DNA from: Methyloglobulus morosus KoM1
Lineage (GTDB): Bacteria > Pseudomonadota > Gammaproteobacteria > Methylococcales > Methylomonadaceae
Length of the DNA stretch: 44,521 nucleotides
Reading direction: 5' to 3'
Assembly (NCBI RefSeq): GCF_000496735.2
Contig: NZ_AYLO01000049.1
Coordinates: forward strand, 1-44,521
Shown: positions 17,598 through 26,865 of the stretch, piece by piece
How the letters are laid out: every line of letters starts with the position of its first letter
Numbering within the stretch: position 1 is the stretch's first letter
Notes under the pieces: model-generated
Seen by the model: only the letters and a program-made list of their open reading frames with translations
What the model was told of the DNA's origin: nothing
Database searches by the model: none
Translations under genes and position numbers: made by a program

Positions 17598-18263
17598 TCA
17601 GTTTTTGAAAAGTCGCAGCCGCTTCCAACCTTTAGGGGGGGTGCTACTGGAATCTGGGACATCTTTTTCTGACACTTTTTTGGGACATGGCAACTTAAAA
17701 AATAACTCTTGTAATTTAACTGAATCGGTTTTAAAGCCATATTTAGCCCAAGTGCCGCAATCTTTTGTTTGACGTGCAACATTCAAAATCACCAACTCAC
17801 TGGTTTTCTCAAGGAAAACAGGCTCGCCCCAAAGCTCAACCTCTTGCGTCCGATGCAGAGTTTTGCCGTTTGATGTTCCATAAGCGACTAAAGCGATTGC
17901 CCTAGGAATTTGCCCTTTCTGGCGAAATAGCAAAAAAGACGGTTGATAGCCGCCTACAGCACACATCACAATCACCAACTCGTCAGCATTGCCGATCGGA
18001 TAGGTCTCAATACCCGAATAAGCGCCAGCTTGGGTACTTTGGAAAGATTGCTCACAATCGTCATTCCAACCGAGTAATTTTTTCCACTCGTCTCGAGTGC
18101 TAGGTTTCAGTTGTTGCTTAAAAACTGGGTTATTTGTTGTCACAATATCCGGTGCATCAGCCCGGCATACGGTATTCGATACCGCCATAAAGAAGTACAG
18201 GCTCAACTTCCCCCAATCTGCCAATCGATATTTAATTAATGATATAACGAATTGTTTGGGCAT
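17598..18263 (-). CDS. DUF1176-like exported protein
   Basis: The start is taken as the ATG at 18263 (221 residues, beginning MPKQFVISLIKYRL), because TTAGAGAA lies in front and the upstream alternative is a TTG at 18311. A hydrophobic stretch, WGKLSLYFFMAVSNTVCRA, looks like a signal peptide with cleavage near CRADA. The rest resembles DUF1176: DELVIVMCAVGGYQPSFLLF, then VILNVARQTKDCGTWAKYGF and LQELFFKLPC, with four cysteines likely to form disulphides. The family has no firm function. Being next to a GH19 hydrolase it could be a periplasmic protector, which is speculation. The C-terminus is rich in Lys, Ser and Pro. Confidence 0.6.
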   Translation of the reverse strand: MPKQFVISLIKYRLADWGKLSLYFFMAVSNTVCRADAPDIVTTNNPVFKQQLKPSTRDEWKKLLGWNDDCEQSFQSTQAGAYSGIETYPIGNADELVIVMCAVGGYQPSFLLFRQKGQIPRAIALVAYGTSNGKTLHRTQEVELWGEPVFLEKTSELVILNVARQTKDCGTWAKYGFKTDSVKLQELFFKLPCPKKVSEKDVPDSSSTPPKGWKRLRLFKN

Positions 18264-18418
18264 TTCTCTAATCCAAATTAGCGCCTGAATTTTATACAAG
18301 CCAACCAACAAACCTCATTCAGCCAACCATTCATTAAAAACTTCCTAAATAACCCAAGACACAGTCCCTACCCATAACCTCATAATCCATTGCATTAAAG
18401 AATGCCAACAGAAGTGTC

Positions 18419-21025
18419 CTATTGGCTTCCCAAATTAAGCAAACGAGCCAATTTGCCCCGTGCCAAGAACAACGGATCGAAAACATAGAGATGCAGTTTG
18501 GCCAAGCAGAAACCAGTCAAGGCAATCGAAAATTTAATCGCCAAACTGCGCGTTTCCTTTTTCGGATTTAGCCATTTCAAAGCCGGTAAAAAAAGCCCCG
18601 CAATTACGCCCAGCAATACAAACACCGCACCGCCTACCGAGATTGAGATAAAAGTATTTTGCCATTGCAACATAATTAGTTTGGACAGCACCAACAATAT
18701 CAATCCAGCTACCGCATACCCCGTATATTTGAGCCATGGAGCCAAATACCAGGCCTTGAAGAATAAGTTGCTGCCGACCTGCAATTGTAGAGCTAAGTCT
18801 TTGCGCTTGTCTGACGCTTGATCGCCTGGCTTTTCGGCCAACAAATCCTTCAATTTTAGAAACTCCCAGCTTCGCTGTTGTAGGGCATTGATTTCAAAGC
18901 CGCCCCAGTTGTCGGATTTACCGTCTTTTTTATGTTGCCTATCCAAAACTTTCAATTGCTGCTCGGTCATCATATAACCGCTTGCCATCAGAGCGTAAGC
19001 CTCCACCTCTGTAAAAGAATCGAGATCAGTGCGAAGTGAGGCAATTTTTGCTTGTAAATCCTTTGCAATGCCGTAGGACGTCAGCTCAGTGTCGGCAATG
19101 GCTGGTTTTAGGTCTTGGCAATCGATCCAATCCAACGACCTGCCGACCAAATCTTTTTGCATATGAATAAAAAAAACACCTTCCAGCGCGAAGCTATCGA
19201 GGCGATTACGCAAATCCAAATATTCCGCTTCGCGGACCCTATCTTGCAACACTGAAACTGTCCGCAGCAACACGCCGCCCGGATCATCCGCCGGGTTTTT
19301 CTCATCACCCATTTGACCGCTGGCATCGCTGCATAATACCAGGGTACAAGCTTCATTCAATAGGCCTTGCACCCCCTGATTATCGTGAACACCACCGTCG
19401 ACCAATTTGACGGAACGGCTTTCATAAAGCTGGTCTATAACAAGAGGTTCAAACAAACCGGGTACACAAGAAGAAGCCGCCGCCGCATAACCCACTCGAT
19501 ATTTTTTAAGATGGTCGGGTGCCTGGGCATAATAAAGGCGTCGATAACGTTGATTGCTATCAATATCAATCAGGCCAGGAGGCTCGCCCATCCAACTGGC
19601 TGTAAAGCACCAGTTATGGCCGGAATTCAGCGAGCTGGTATTCAATAACAGCACTGGAACTTTGCTACGACGACGCCAATTGTGGAAACTAGGCTTAAAG
19701 TCTGTCCCCTGAAATTTGCCATGCGCCGGCCTCACTAACAACTCAGGCATGTGACGAGGTTGGTGGCCTTTGTTGTCGGCAACCCTTGAGTATAATTCCT
19801 CTTCGTACAACTCACCCAACTTATGGCTGCGTGTATAGCTACTGGAAAATAACATCCTGATGTTGTCAAAAAAATTGTTGAACGCACGCATCCGAATATT
19901 AGCTTGCACACCTTGCAAAAAATCGTTTTGCAGCTTTTGAATTAAGTCCAGGTAATCGTCTTTACTTAAATTTTTGGTTGAATCCTGGAGCAAATTTTGG
20001 GCTTCCAAATAATACTGGGCACCCAAAATGCTGCCGCCCGAAACTGTCGATATTACCTCTACACTACGCAAAGCGTCCACTTCTGCGAGTCGTGCCATTA
20101 CGCCCAAGTGGAAAAAAGATGCCCGGAAACCACCGCCAGATAAAGCGAGCCCCACTTTACCGCGATAGCAACCTAACGCTTCGGCAGTGTTATCCCCCAA
20201 TAAATGTTGCAACGCTTTCCATGCCTCATGCCACTGGTCCGGATTTTGACTTTCCGTGGGCGCTTCAATACCTTGCTGTCGTGCTATCCCGACCCATTGT
20301 CGGAAAGTAGTTTGAAGCTCCCATTCTTTAGCTTCAACTTGTCGTGCCTTGTCGAGCCATGTTGCGGCTTCGGAGTACTTTCCCAACCCATAGCAAGCCT
20401 CGCCAATAGTGACCAAAAACCAGTACTGCTTCGCAAGATCAGGATTATTCTGCTGACTTAATAAAAAATCGTGGATATTTAGACGTATTTCTTTAGCTTC
20501 CTTTCGTAATTCGGGCGCCTCTTTGGGCTTTAAGCCACTTTTCCTATCTAACCTTTCAGCACGCGCCGCCAATAAGTCCATTAAGTAGGCTGCACTTAAG
20601 CCTCCATAACCCATATCCTGCTGTTGATTTCGTTCCCAAGCTGCCCGGTAAAAGGCCAGGCTTTCAAAAAGATTGCTCAATTGTCCATTAAATTCCCACA
20701 GCCTTTTATAAATCGCGCCTCCTAACGCCAGCGTTTCGGCATCCTTGTTGTCCGCCTTTCGCAAATTGATCGATTCAAGCAACGCGAGTGCCGTTTCATA
20801 ACGATGTTTCGGATAAAGCGCTTCATCTTTATAAGTACACAACGCCAATTGTTGGACTATCCAAATATCTTGAGAATAATCATCACGCACTTTTTCCAGC
20901 AATTTACGGGCTTTTCCAAAATTCAATTCGCCTTTAAGCTCATTAACCTCGGCTTTTATTTTTTGTAATTTCGGTATTTTTCTACCTGACAAAATCGTGT
21001 CTGTCGTTTCGGCCTCATTGGTCAT
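18419..21025 (-). CDS. TPR-S / patatin / transmembrane fusion
   Basis: This 868-residue protein has a helical-repeat sensor region (about 20-250) with IWIVQQLALCTYKDE and LGGAIYKRLWEFNG. These match the TPR-S features of the protein at 12238-13590 (FVLQKLALATYKSE, WGAVHKRLWEETG). A patatin lipase follows: oxyanion loop LALSGGGFRASFFHLG near 293-308, nucleophile in STVSGGS with Ser329, and partner Asp in LVDGGVHDNQG. The last ~120 residues hold three or four transmembrane helices (YTGYAVAGLILLVLSKLIML, ISISVGGAVFVLLGVIAGLF). So sensor, lipase and membrane anchor are in one chain, consistent with a self-contained membrane-attacking effector; that is inference. It has no close co-directional partner: 774 bp with an insertion-sequence scrap separate it from the next gene. 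Confidence 0.82.
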   Translation of the reverse strand: MTNEAETTDTILSGRKIPKLQKIKAEVNELKGELNFGKARKLLEKVRDDYSQDIWIVQQLALCTYKDEALYPKHRYETALALLESINLRKADNKDAETLALGGAIYKRLWEFNGQLSNLFESLAFYRAAWERNQQQDMGYGGLSAAYLMDLLAARAERLDRKSGLKPKEAPELRKEAKEIRLNIHDFLLSQQNNPDLAKQYWFLVTIGEACYGLGKYSEAATWLDKARQVEAKEWELQTTFRQWVGIARQQGIEAPTESQNPDQWHEAWKALQHLLGDNTAEALGCYRGKVGLALSGGGFRASFFHLGVMARLAEVDALRSVEVISTVSGGSILGAQYYLEAQNLLQDSTKNLSKDDYLDLIQKLQNDFLQGVQANIRMRAFNNFFDNIRMLFSSSYTRSHKLGELYEEELYSRVADNKGHQPRHMPELLVRPAHGKFQGTDFKPSFHNWRRRSKVPVLLLNTSSLNSGHNWCFTASWMGEPPGLIDIDSNQRYRRLYYAQAPDHLKKYRVGYAAAASSCVPGLFEPLVIDQLYESRSVKLVDGGVHDNQGVQGLLNEACTLVLCSDASGQMGDEKNPADDPGGVLLRTVSVLQDRVREAEYLDLRNRLDSFALEGVFFIHMQKDLVGRSLDWIDCQDLKPAIADTELTSYGIAKDLQAKIASLRTDLDSFTEVEAYALMASGYMMTEQQLKVLDRQHKKDGKSDNWGGFEINALQQRSWEFLKLKDLLAEKPGDQASDKRKDLALQLQVGSNLFFKAWYLAPWLKYTGYAVAGLILLVLSKLIMLQWQNTFISISVGGAVFVLLGVIAGLFLPALKWLNPKKETRSLAIKFSIALTGFCLAKLHLYVFDPLFLARGKLARLLNLGSQ

Positions 21026-21799
21026 AATGTTCTCATTTCTCCGTATTTGATAAAATTAAATCAATTTTTCTAGTGTGGATTATGAATTTCAGTTTTTTCA
21101 AGCTTCTTAAAATTGTCAGTAAAAATACCTTTTGAGGTGTATTAAAAGCGCTAACTATCAAAGTAATGTATGTTTACTTCAATTTCATTTCAGCTACGCA
21201 GTGTATATTGAATCATAGAAAAAATCCTGGAAAAAAGAGGAGTTAAAGGAACGTTTATTACTCAGTCATGGAATTACCATATCTTTTTCCTTTTCGTCAG
21301 CATTTAACAATCGCAAAAGAGCCGTGCGACCTTGGAGTATGGATGAGTTTTATTAAAATAATGGGATCAATCAAGACAGGCACATTCAATTAGGACGCTT
21401 TATTAACTTTTACAATACTGTTAAACCCCATAAGGCTTTGAATAACTCAACCCCATATGAAATGCTCTATCAATATTTTAACCAACCTCTTTGCAAACAA
21501 CCCTAGGATTTCTTACAAAGATGATTTAGTAAAGTGGGTTTCGGTGCGAAAATAATTGTTAAAGACGCGCTGTTATCGTGATTTAAACATAGGTACGGTT
21601 TTCCAATCATCGCCATCAGCAATGTTTTAAAAGGTTTCGTTGGGATTTTTTAGAATTTTACGTGGCAAAACAAGCGAGAAAACCTGGACTCATTAAAGCA
21701 AGCCTAACCAGTCTGACATCAAGCAATGAAATGGCCGATGTATTGACCATTTCATTGCTGACTTACGACCACCTATTTCTCTTTTCGATTTGGCTACGC
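21026..21799. other. Gap of 774 bp containing an insertion-sequence remnant
   Basis: The only recognisable content is the transposase tail at 21390-21506. The rest is AT-rich and shows no gene I can support. This marks a recombination scar between the TPR-S-patatin gene and the 842-residue gene. Confidence 0.55.
21390..21506 (+). pseudogene. Transposase C-terminal remnant (DDE integrase type)
   Basis: Thirty-eight codons plus TAG read LGRFINFYNTVKPHKALN followed by NSTPYEMLYQYF. This is the typical C-terminus of IS3/IS481-type DDE transposases (FI..YN..RPH.AL...TP.E). A stop codon lies a few codons upstream in frame and no catalytic core is present, so the element is dead. Its ends are not visible. 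Confidence 0.7.
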
Positions 21800-24328
21800 C
21801 TATACTTTTGGAGTGTCAGAAGCTTCCGGTGGCTTGACAGAGAGCGCCGGCTCAACAATATTAGGTTTTGGCAAAGTTTCGGGTTTCGACATTGCATGAA
21901 CTGCCTTATCGTATGATTGCAAGATCTTGGCGGCCTCACCCTCGCCTTTGAGATCGAACAACGCTTCATACGGTTTGGAGCGATCCTTCTCGACAAGCTC
22001 AAGAAACCAACCCAAGATTTGCGGCCCTGGAATGCGCATGTAAAGATGGTTCGATGTCGCCCCGTAAAAGGAAGTTTCTGCCAGATTGCTGCTTGCGCTG
22101 GCATTTGAAACCGAAAAGCCGAGAAAACCGCCGCCCGATGTAGATGCTTTTTCGAGAGAATCTTTCTGAAATTCTTTCTTAGTCTCATCGACTTCAATCT
22201 TTATTGTGATGTCCTTGGCGATCACCATAGCAACAGGAAAGGCAGGAAGTTGATAAGGCACCATATCGCTATTGTCATTGGGGTACTTCAATAATTTTTC
22301 CATTTCCTGGGCAGGATTAGCACTATTAAGGGCTTTCGTTAACAAGTCTTTGGTCGCGCCTGCACCGGCCCTGATATCTGCAAGCCGGAAAAATGCCTGG
22401 GACATCTTAAAGATTTGGGGGTTAAACCAGCCCCCTCGGTCAAAGGTTACCTTAGCCACGCGAAAGCCGAGCTCAACCTTACCCTTAAATGTGTTCGATT
22501 CGTTTTCAAAACTCGCTGAAGCGGTGCTCGACTGCGAACCTGCGGAGAAAAACCAGCCGCTGACTTTCACGCTGCTGTTCTGGGATGCACTCTCTTCAAT
22601 TTTTCTCGCCGTATCTTCTGCTTGTTCGCTTGTGATCACGACATCCATGAACATGTTTTCACCTTCGACATCGTCAATGTTGGGAGAAAAAAGAGAAGGC
22701 GCACCTGGCCCTGAATCCTTGACGGTCTTGCCGTCCCCCTCGAACAAGTTTGGTAGCGTTGCGACATAGTCATCCAGAGCTTTTTGTGCGTTGTTTAGGG
22801 CGGTTTGTTTAGCTTTGGCGTTCCCATCCTTTTGGGTTTGAACGGTTTTGAGGTTGGTGTCGTCAGGAGCTTTTTTTAAATCACTATTAGCTTTCACCAA
22901 TTCCTTATTTGCCGTATCAAGGTCGGCTTGGGCATCTTTTACTGCCTTTTCTTTTGAATCCTTCTCTGTTTTCTGTGCATCCGTCATTTTGCTTTGGGCG
23001 GTCATCACCATATTCTCGACACCGCCTAACAGGGGCTGCAAGAACTGTAAATCGGCATTGAGCTGATTGATGCGGTCCTGGATCCGTAGCTTCTCGGCCC
23101 GGAAGTCCCTGACCTTGGCCTCTTCGACGCGCGTCCTCAGCCTGGCGAGCTGTTCTGCGGCATCAAGATGTTGGCTATTGGCCTTGTAAGTCGACAACAT
23201 TTGGGCGGCGACTTCTTTCGGCAGGCCTAGCAAATCAAGCTGCTTGGCGTCAAAATCTTTCTCGGTCATCGTGTTGATCTTGGACATTATACCTCCGGTG
23301 TAAGCATCCAAGGCAACCTTAAAGGCCATCAGGGCGCCATTTCCATGTTCCTCAATTAACTTGTTTTCAGCCTCCTGCAGTTGTTTTTTGCCGGCATCGA
23401 GTTGTTTTTCCCGTTGTGCTAGCTCTTCCGGGGATATATTGGCGATATCGACTTGAGCCAAATCACCTTGAAGTTTACGCAACTGATCTTGCTTGGTTTT
23501 GAAGGTTCCCATCAGGACTTCCCTGGACATCAACAGATCCTTGGGCGACAAGTTCGGCTTCAATGCCTTGTACCAGTTGCTCGGCTGGAAATTTACCGGA
23601 TAAATCAACATAGAAGCATCGACCGATTGGCGTTGGGAAGCCCGCATCCGCTGCTTGGTCCGTTCGAGCTCTTCGGCTGTGGTCGACACGTTGAGATAAC
23701 CCAGAGTGGTCAGGACTTCGTGCAACATGCCACGCACGACCGCATCATTGAACAGGTTGTTAAGCATTTCGTCACGCACCAACCCTTCTCGGCTCACCCA
23801 TTTTGCGAAATCGTCGAGTTTCTTTGGGTCGTCAATTTCTTTGTATTTTTTGTCCTTATCCTCCAGCCATAGGTTTTTTGCAGTCAGGTATGTGTTATAT
23901 AGCTCCTTGCAGACTTGTATGCGTGTTTTCGGTTTTCCTTTTTCATCCACTTCAGTGCTTTCGGCAAGCAAGAACCCCATCAACGCTGCCCGATCCCGAA
24001 TGTAAGGTCCCAAATGCCTAAGATCAGGGACAAAGTTATTGATCAGTGTATTGTAGACAATGGACAACTTTTGGCCATTGGGGCCACCGGTAATCGGGGC
24101 AACATTGAAAAGCTCGTCGCTAAGCCGGAACTCGCTCTCCTCAATGACCATTGGCCGGGTCAACATGCTGGTATTTTCTTCGGTGTTATAGGTATATTGA
24201 CGTTGATTCAAAGGCCTCGCAGGCCATTCCATGCAAAATAATTGATCTCCCCCAAAGAGATCACTTATTTTTTTATAGATGGTGTCGATAAAGTTTTGTG
24301 ATATTTTTTTTCCATCTGCTTCGGCCAT
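21800..24328 (-). CDS. Unrecognised 842-residue coiled-coil / beta-rich protein
   Basis: I do not recognise this gene. The N-terminal third (about 1-260) is mixed alpha/beta with MLTRPMVIEESEFRLSDELF. Residues about 275-345 and 395-520 are strongly charged heptad-rich coiled coils (EELAQREKQLDAGKKQLQEA, DAQADLDTANKELVKANSDL). The C-terminal third (about 545-800) is rich in Ser, Gly and beta strands (VKVSGWFFSAGSQSSTASAS, then KVELGFRVAKVTFDRGGWF and FYGATSNHLYMRIPGPQILG). The tail is Pro-rich. No signal peptide or transmembrane helix is seen. Long coiled coils with an amphipathic Ser/Ala/Gly region could suit an assembling or pore-forming protein, but that is only a guess. RBS AGGAGAAG before the ATG is strong, so it is a real gene. 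Confidence 0.8.
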   Translation of the reverse strand: MAEADGKKISQNFIDTIYKKISDLFGGDQLFCMEWPARPLNQRQYTYNTEENTSMLTRPMVIEESEFRLSDELFNVAPITGGPNGQKLSIVYNTLINNFVPDLRHLGPYIRDRAALMGFLLAESTEVDEKGKPKTRIQVCKELYNTYLTAKNLWLEDKDKKYKEIDDPKKLDDFAKWVSREGLVRDEMLNNLFNDAVVRGMLHEVLTTLGYLNVSTTAEELERTKQRMRASQRQSVDASMLIYPVNFQPSNWYKALKPNLSPKDLLMSREVLMGTFKTKQDQLRKLQGDLAQVDIANISPEELAQREKQLDAGKKQLQEAENKLIEEHGNGALMAFKVALDAYTGGIMSKINTMTEKDFDAKQLDLLGLPKEVAAQMLSTYKANSQHLDAAEQLARLRTRVEEAKVRDFRAEKLRIQDRINQLNADLQFLQPLLGGVENMVMTAQSKMTDAQKTEKDSKEKAVKDAQADLDTANKELVKANSDLKKAPDDTNLKTVQTQKDGNAKAKQTALNNAQKALDDYVATLPNLFEGDGKTVKDSGPGAPSLFSPNIDDVEGENMFMDVVITSEQAEDTARKIEESASQNSSVKVSGWFFSAGSQSSTASASFENESNTFKGKVELGFRVAKVTFDRGGWFNPQIFKMSQAFFRLADIRAGAGATKDLLTKALNSANPAQEMEKLLKYPNDNSDMVPYQLPAFPVAMVIAKDITIKIEVDETKKEFQKDSLEKASTSGGGFLGFSVSNASASSNLAETSFYGATSNHLYMRIPGPQILGWFLELVEKDRSKPYEALFDLKGEGEAAKILQSYDKAVHAMSKPETLPKPNIVEPALSVKPPEASDTPKV

Positions 24329-25455
24329 TTTGCTTCTCCTAATTGGTATTGATGATACAGGTTGTTTTTATTGCTACAAAAAACTACCGACCAAGCTTAG
24401 TTAACCCGGTGGCATCTAACGCTTTTAAAAAGGTGCAGTTATAAAATAGTACTCTAACAGGCGTTGTTTAGCGCAACGCAAAATTTCTGATTGGATGATT
24501 GCTTACCCCCAACTTTTAACGAGTCACATGATTGTATGCATAAGGAAGAAACTGATTTAGTTATTAATCAATGTTTCATAGAAAACTTCGAAATCGATTA
24601 TAGCCATCAAAGCCTAGAAGTCCATTATTTTTTTTACGTTTTTGTAAATAAGCTATTAGAGTAATTTAGGGTTCGCCATACCCTGAAAAAAACAGCCCCT
24701 GTGAAGGACAATAGCCGTGTAAAGACTAGCGACAGAGCTCGGCATTGGGTATTTAGAACCCAAAGGTGCGACGTGTTACCCCTCTGCTAATCAGGTTCCC
24801 ATGGCCGTAAATCCACCGTCATTCCATGTCCGCTCGATTTTCTCGTAGGTGAAAAATATGACTTCGTATTCGGAATTTTTCATTAGGCCTGGATGCCTGT
24901 TGTCCATTCGGAACTCGATGGACGAAATTGTGGCGTTTGTCCGGCTGAAAGCGGCAAAGTTTGCGTAATAACCTGTTCCGACGACTTGATTTTTGCCCAA
25001 GCAGCCAAGCTCATGGTGCAAACTTAAGATTATCGACGCTCTTTAGGGGACCTATCATTTAGCGAAAGTTCGGTTGCTCCGGATATGGGCAACTAGGGAA
25101 TCCGTTATTTCTAACGCAACGAACGAATGCCCCAAAACATCTTCTTTGCCTGATGATCTCGACCCTGCGGATTACGCTCCTTTCGCATTGCAATCTCTGG
25201 CTGCTCTATACTACACTTGGTAACGGGCTGGAGATTCAGCTTGTTTCTTTGGAATGGCGATAGAGATTACGGCGCTAGCGGCATACAGCATATTGTCGAT
25301 GAGGTTAAAAAACATAGCGGGCACATGCTTTCGCTGGATTCGACGAAACAAGGGTGATGTTAAATTCTTAGGCTCAGTTTTCGTGTAAATACGCTTACTG
25401 GACAAATGTCACATAAATTAACTTGATCAAGGCGATAGGGTTATATGGCTAACGT
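24329..25455. other. Gap of 1127 bp with a decayed Hcp-like fragment
   Basis: The gap separates the minus-strand island from the plus-strand SIR2-TIR operon, so both promoters probably lie in it. The only coding trace is the Hcp-like piece at 24791-25021. A 64-codon minus frame at 25211-25405 starts with TTG and has no recognisable product. Confidence 0.5.
24791..25021 (-). pseudogene. Hcp-like (type VI secretion) C-terminal remnant
   Basis: The frame encodes NATISSIEFRMDNRHPGLMK followed by SEYEVIFFTYEKIERTWNDG. This resembles the end of Hcp-family type VI tube proteins (pattern: N A x I x S I, then Y E x V x F T Y x K I x W T W x D G G I). The usual final DDW is lost, the frame ends early in AMGT, and there is no ATG or upstream Hcp half; an in-frame TAA lies just upstream. 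It is therefore a fragment. Other type VI genes are absent from the window. The match is from memory of the family. Confidence 0.45.
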
Positions 25456-26865
25456 GTGGAGATTTCAGAATTGAACGGTTTGAGTGACGCAAATTGGTTT
25501 TCCTTAGAACAATCGATTGAAGCAGGAAATGTTATTCCAGTCGTTGGCCCAGATGCATTAATGGTCGAAATAAAAGACAAAAATGGGGACATTAGCACGG
25601 AATCATTTTATCGACTGGTTACATTGGATCTGCTTAAGGCTTTTCAACTCGACCACCAACCTGAACTTCTCGACCATACTTGGTCACTTCATAAGGCCGT
25701 TACCGCCATATTAACGAACAAAAGCGGCCCAGGCATCGAGCAACGTGTCCGGCGTGAAGTTTCCCGCCTCATCACCTACTACAGCGAAGCGTCCAGGCCA
25801 GCTGAAAGCCTGCGATTGCTGGCTGGAATCCCTACGTTTAGCTTATTCGTCAGCCTGACTCCTGACAATTTACTGCAGCGGGCGATGACAACATCGGAAG
25901 GCGCTACGGAAGTTTGCATCAGTGCCTTTTCACCCCGCGATGCGTCTGAGTCAGTTGCTGATTTATCAATCCTACGCCAAGGCGAACGCGGAATATTTCA
26001 GATATTAGGGGCCTGTACCAATGTCGGTAGTGGATTCGCCATGCATGAAGAAGATGCGGTAGAATATCTTTATCGACTTCATTCAGATTCGGCACGCCGC
26101 TTTGGGAACATTTTGTCCGAACTACGCCGTCGCGACCTTTTATTTATCGGTTGTAATTTTCCGGACTGGTTGGGTCGCACCATGCTAAGGCTGGTTAACG
26201 ATAACCGCTTTTATGCAAAAGATACCCAGGAGTTTCTTTGCCCTTCCGTGAGCGATGCCGGATTGAGCTCCTTCCTGACCCAATATAGCCCAAATACCCT
26301 TGGCTTCGAAGGGCAGCCTGAAGCGCTAATTTTGAAATTGGCAAACCGATTTAATCGTGCCCCGTTGCCCCAACCGCAAAAACTGCAGTCCAACAATCAA
26401 CTCGCCCCTACTGCATTCGTCAGCTATGCAAGTGAAAATGCGGAACCGGCTCGCCAAATTGCGGACATTTTGCTTAATCTCGGTTTTAGGGATGTATGGC
26501 TGGATAAAAAGAAGTTGATTGGGGGCGATGATTGGTCTGACCGTATCGATGAAGCCATCATCAAGAGCGATTTTTTCATACCCATCCTGTCTCAACAAGC
26601 CGACTCCCGTCGTGAGGGCGTGTTTTGGGATGAATGGAAAACGGCGTTAGAGCGCGCAAGACGCATTAAGGATGCCTATTTGCTGCCCGTGTGCATCGAC
26701 AAGGAGCCTCCCTCAAAAAGCCGCTATCGTCGTATTTCCGATGGGGATACCGCCGTATTTTTCGACAAGCACCTTATTCATGCCCCTAACGGAGAACTGC
26801 GACCGGAAGATCGCGATGCATTGAGCGAACGCTGCCGCCGTTTCTTGGAGGATTCACATGGCTGA
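25456..26865 (+). CDS. SIR2-like / TIR two-domain protein
   Basis: This is a 469-residue protein. Residues about 12-300 fit the SIR2-like domain of bacterial immune proteins: IEAGNVIPVVGPDAL near 20-35, FSLFVSLTPDNLLQRA and LLFIGCNFPDWLGRTMLRL. Residues 316-469 are a TIR domain (TAFVSYASENAEPARQIADI, VWLDKKKLIGGDDW, then GVFWDEW with Glu393 as the likely catalytic Glu). Both families can consume NAD. The SIR2 part looks degenerate: the TTxxD motif reads SLTPD, and the usual active-site His (VYHLFGK-like) is Gln in IFQILGA. So TIR is probably the working enzyme. The start is a GTG at 25456 with a poor RBS. The stop overlaps the STAND-WD40 gene by 8 bp, indicating one operon and probably one complex. 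Confidence 0.82.
   Translation: MEISELNGLSDANWFSLEQSIEAGNVIPVVGPDALMVEIKDKNGDISTESFYRLVTLDLLKAFQLDHQPELLDHTWSLHKAVTAILTNKSGPGIEQRVRREVSRLITYYSEASRPAESLRLLAGIPTFSLFVSLTPDNLLQRAMTTSEGATEVCISAFSPRDASESVADLSILRQGERGIFQILGACTNVGSGFAMHEEDAVEYLYRLHSDSARRFGNILSELRRRDLLFIGCNFPDWLGRTMLRLVNDNRFYAKDTQEFLCPSVSDAGLSSFLTQYSPNTLGFEGQPEALILKLANRFNRAPLPQPQKLQSNNQLAPTAFVSYASENAEPARQIADILLNLGFRDVWLDKKKLIGGDDWSDRIDEAIIKSDFFIPILSQQADSRREGVFWDEWKTALERARRIKDAYLLPVCIDKEPPSKSRYRRISDGDTAVFFDKHLIHAPNGELRPEDRDALSERCRRFLEDSHG

Noticed and set aside
12238-21025. CBASS, suggested by the patatin and SLATT genes
   Set aside because: No CD-NTase gene or accessory Cap proteins found in the window.
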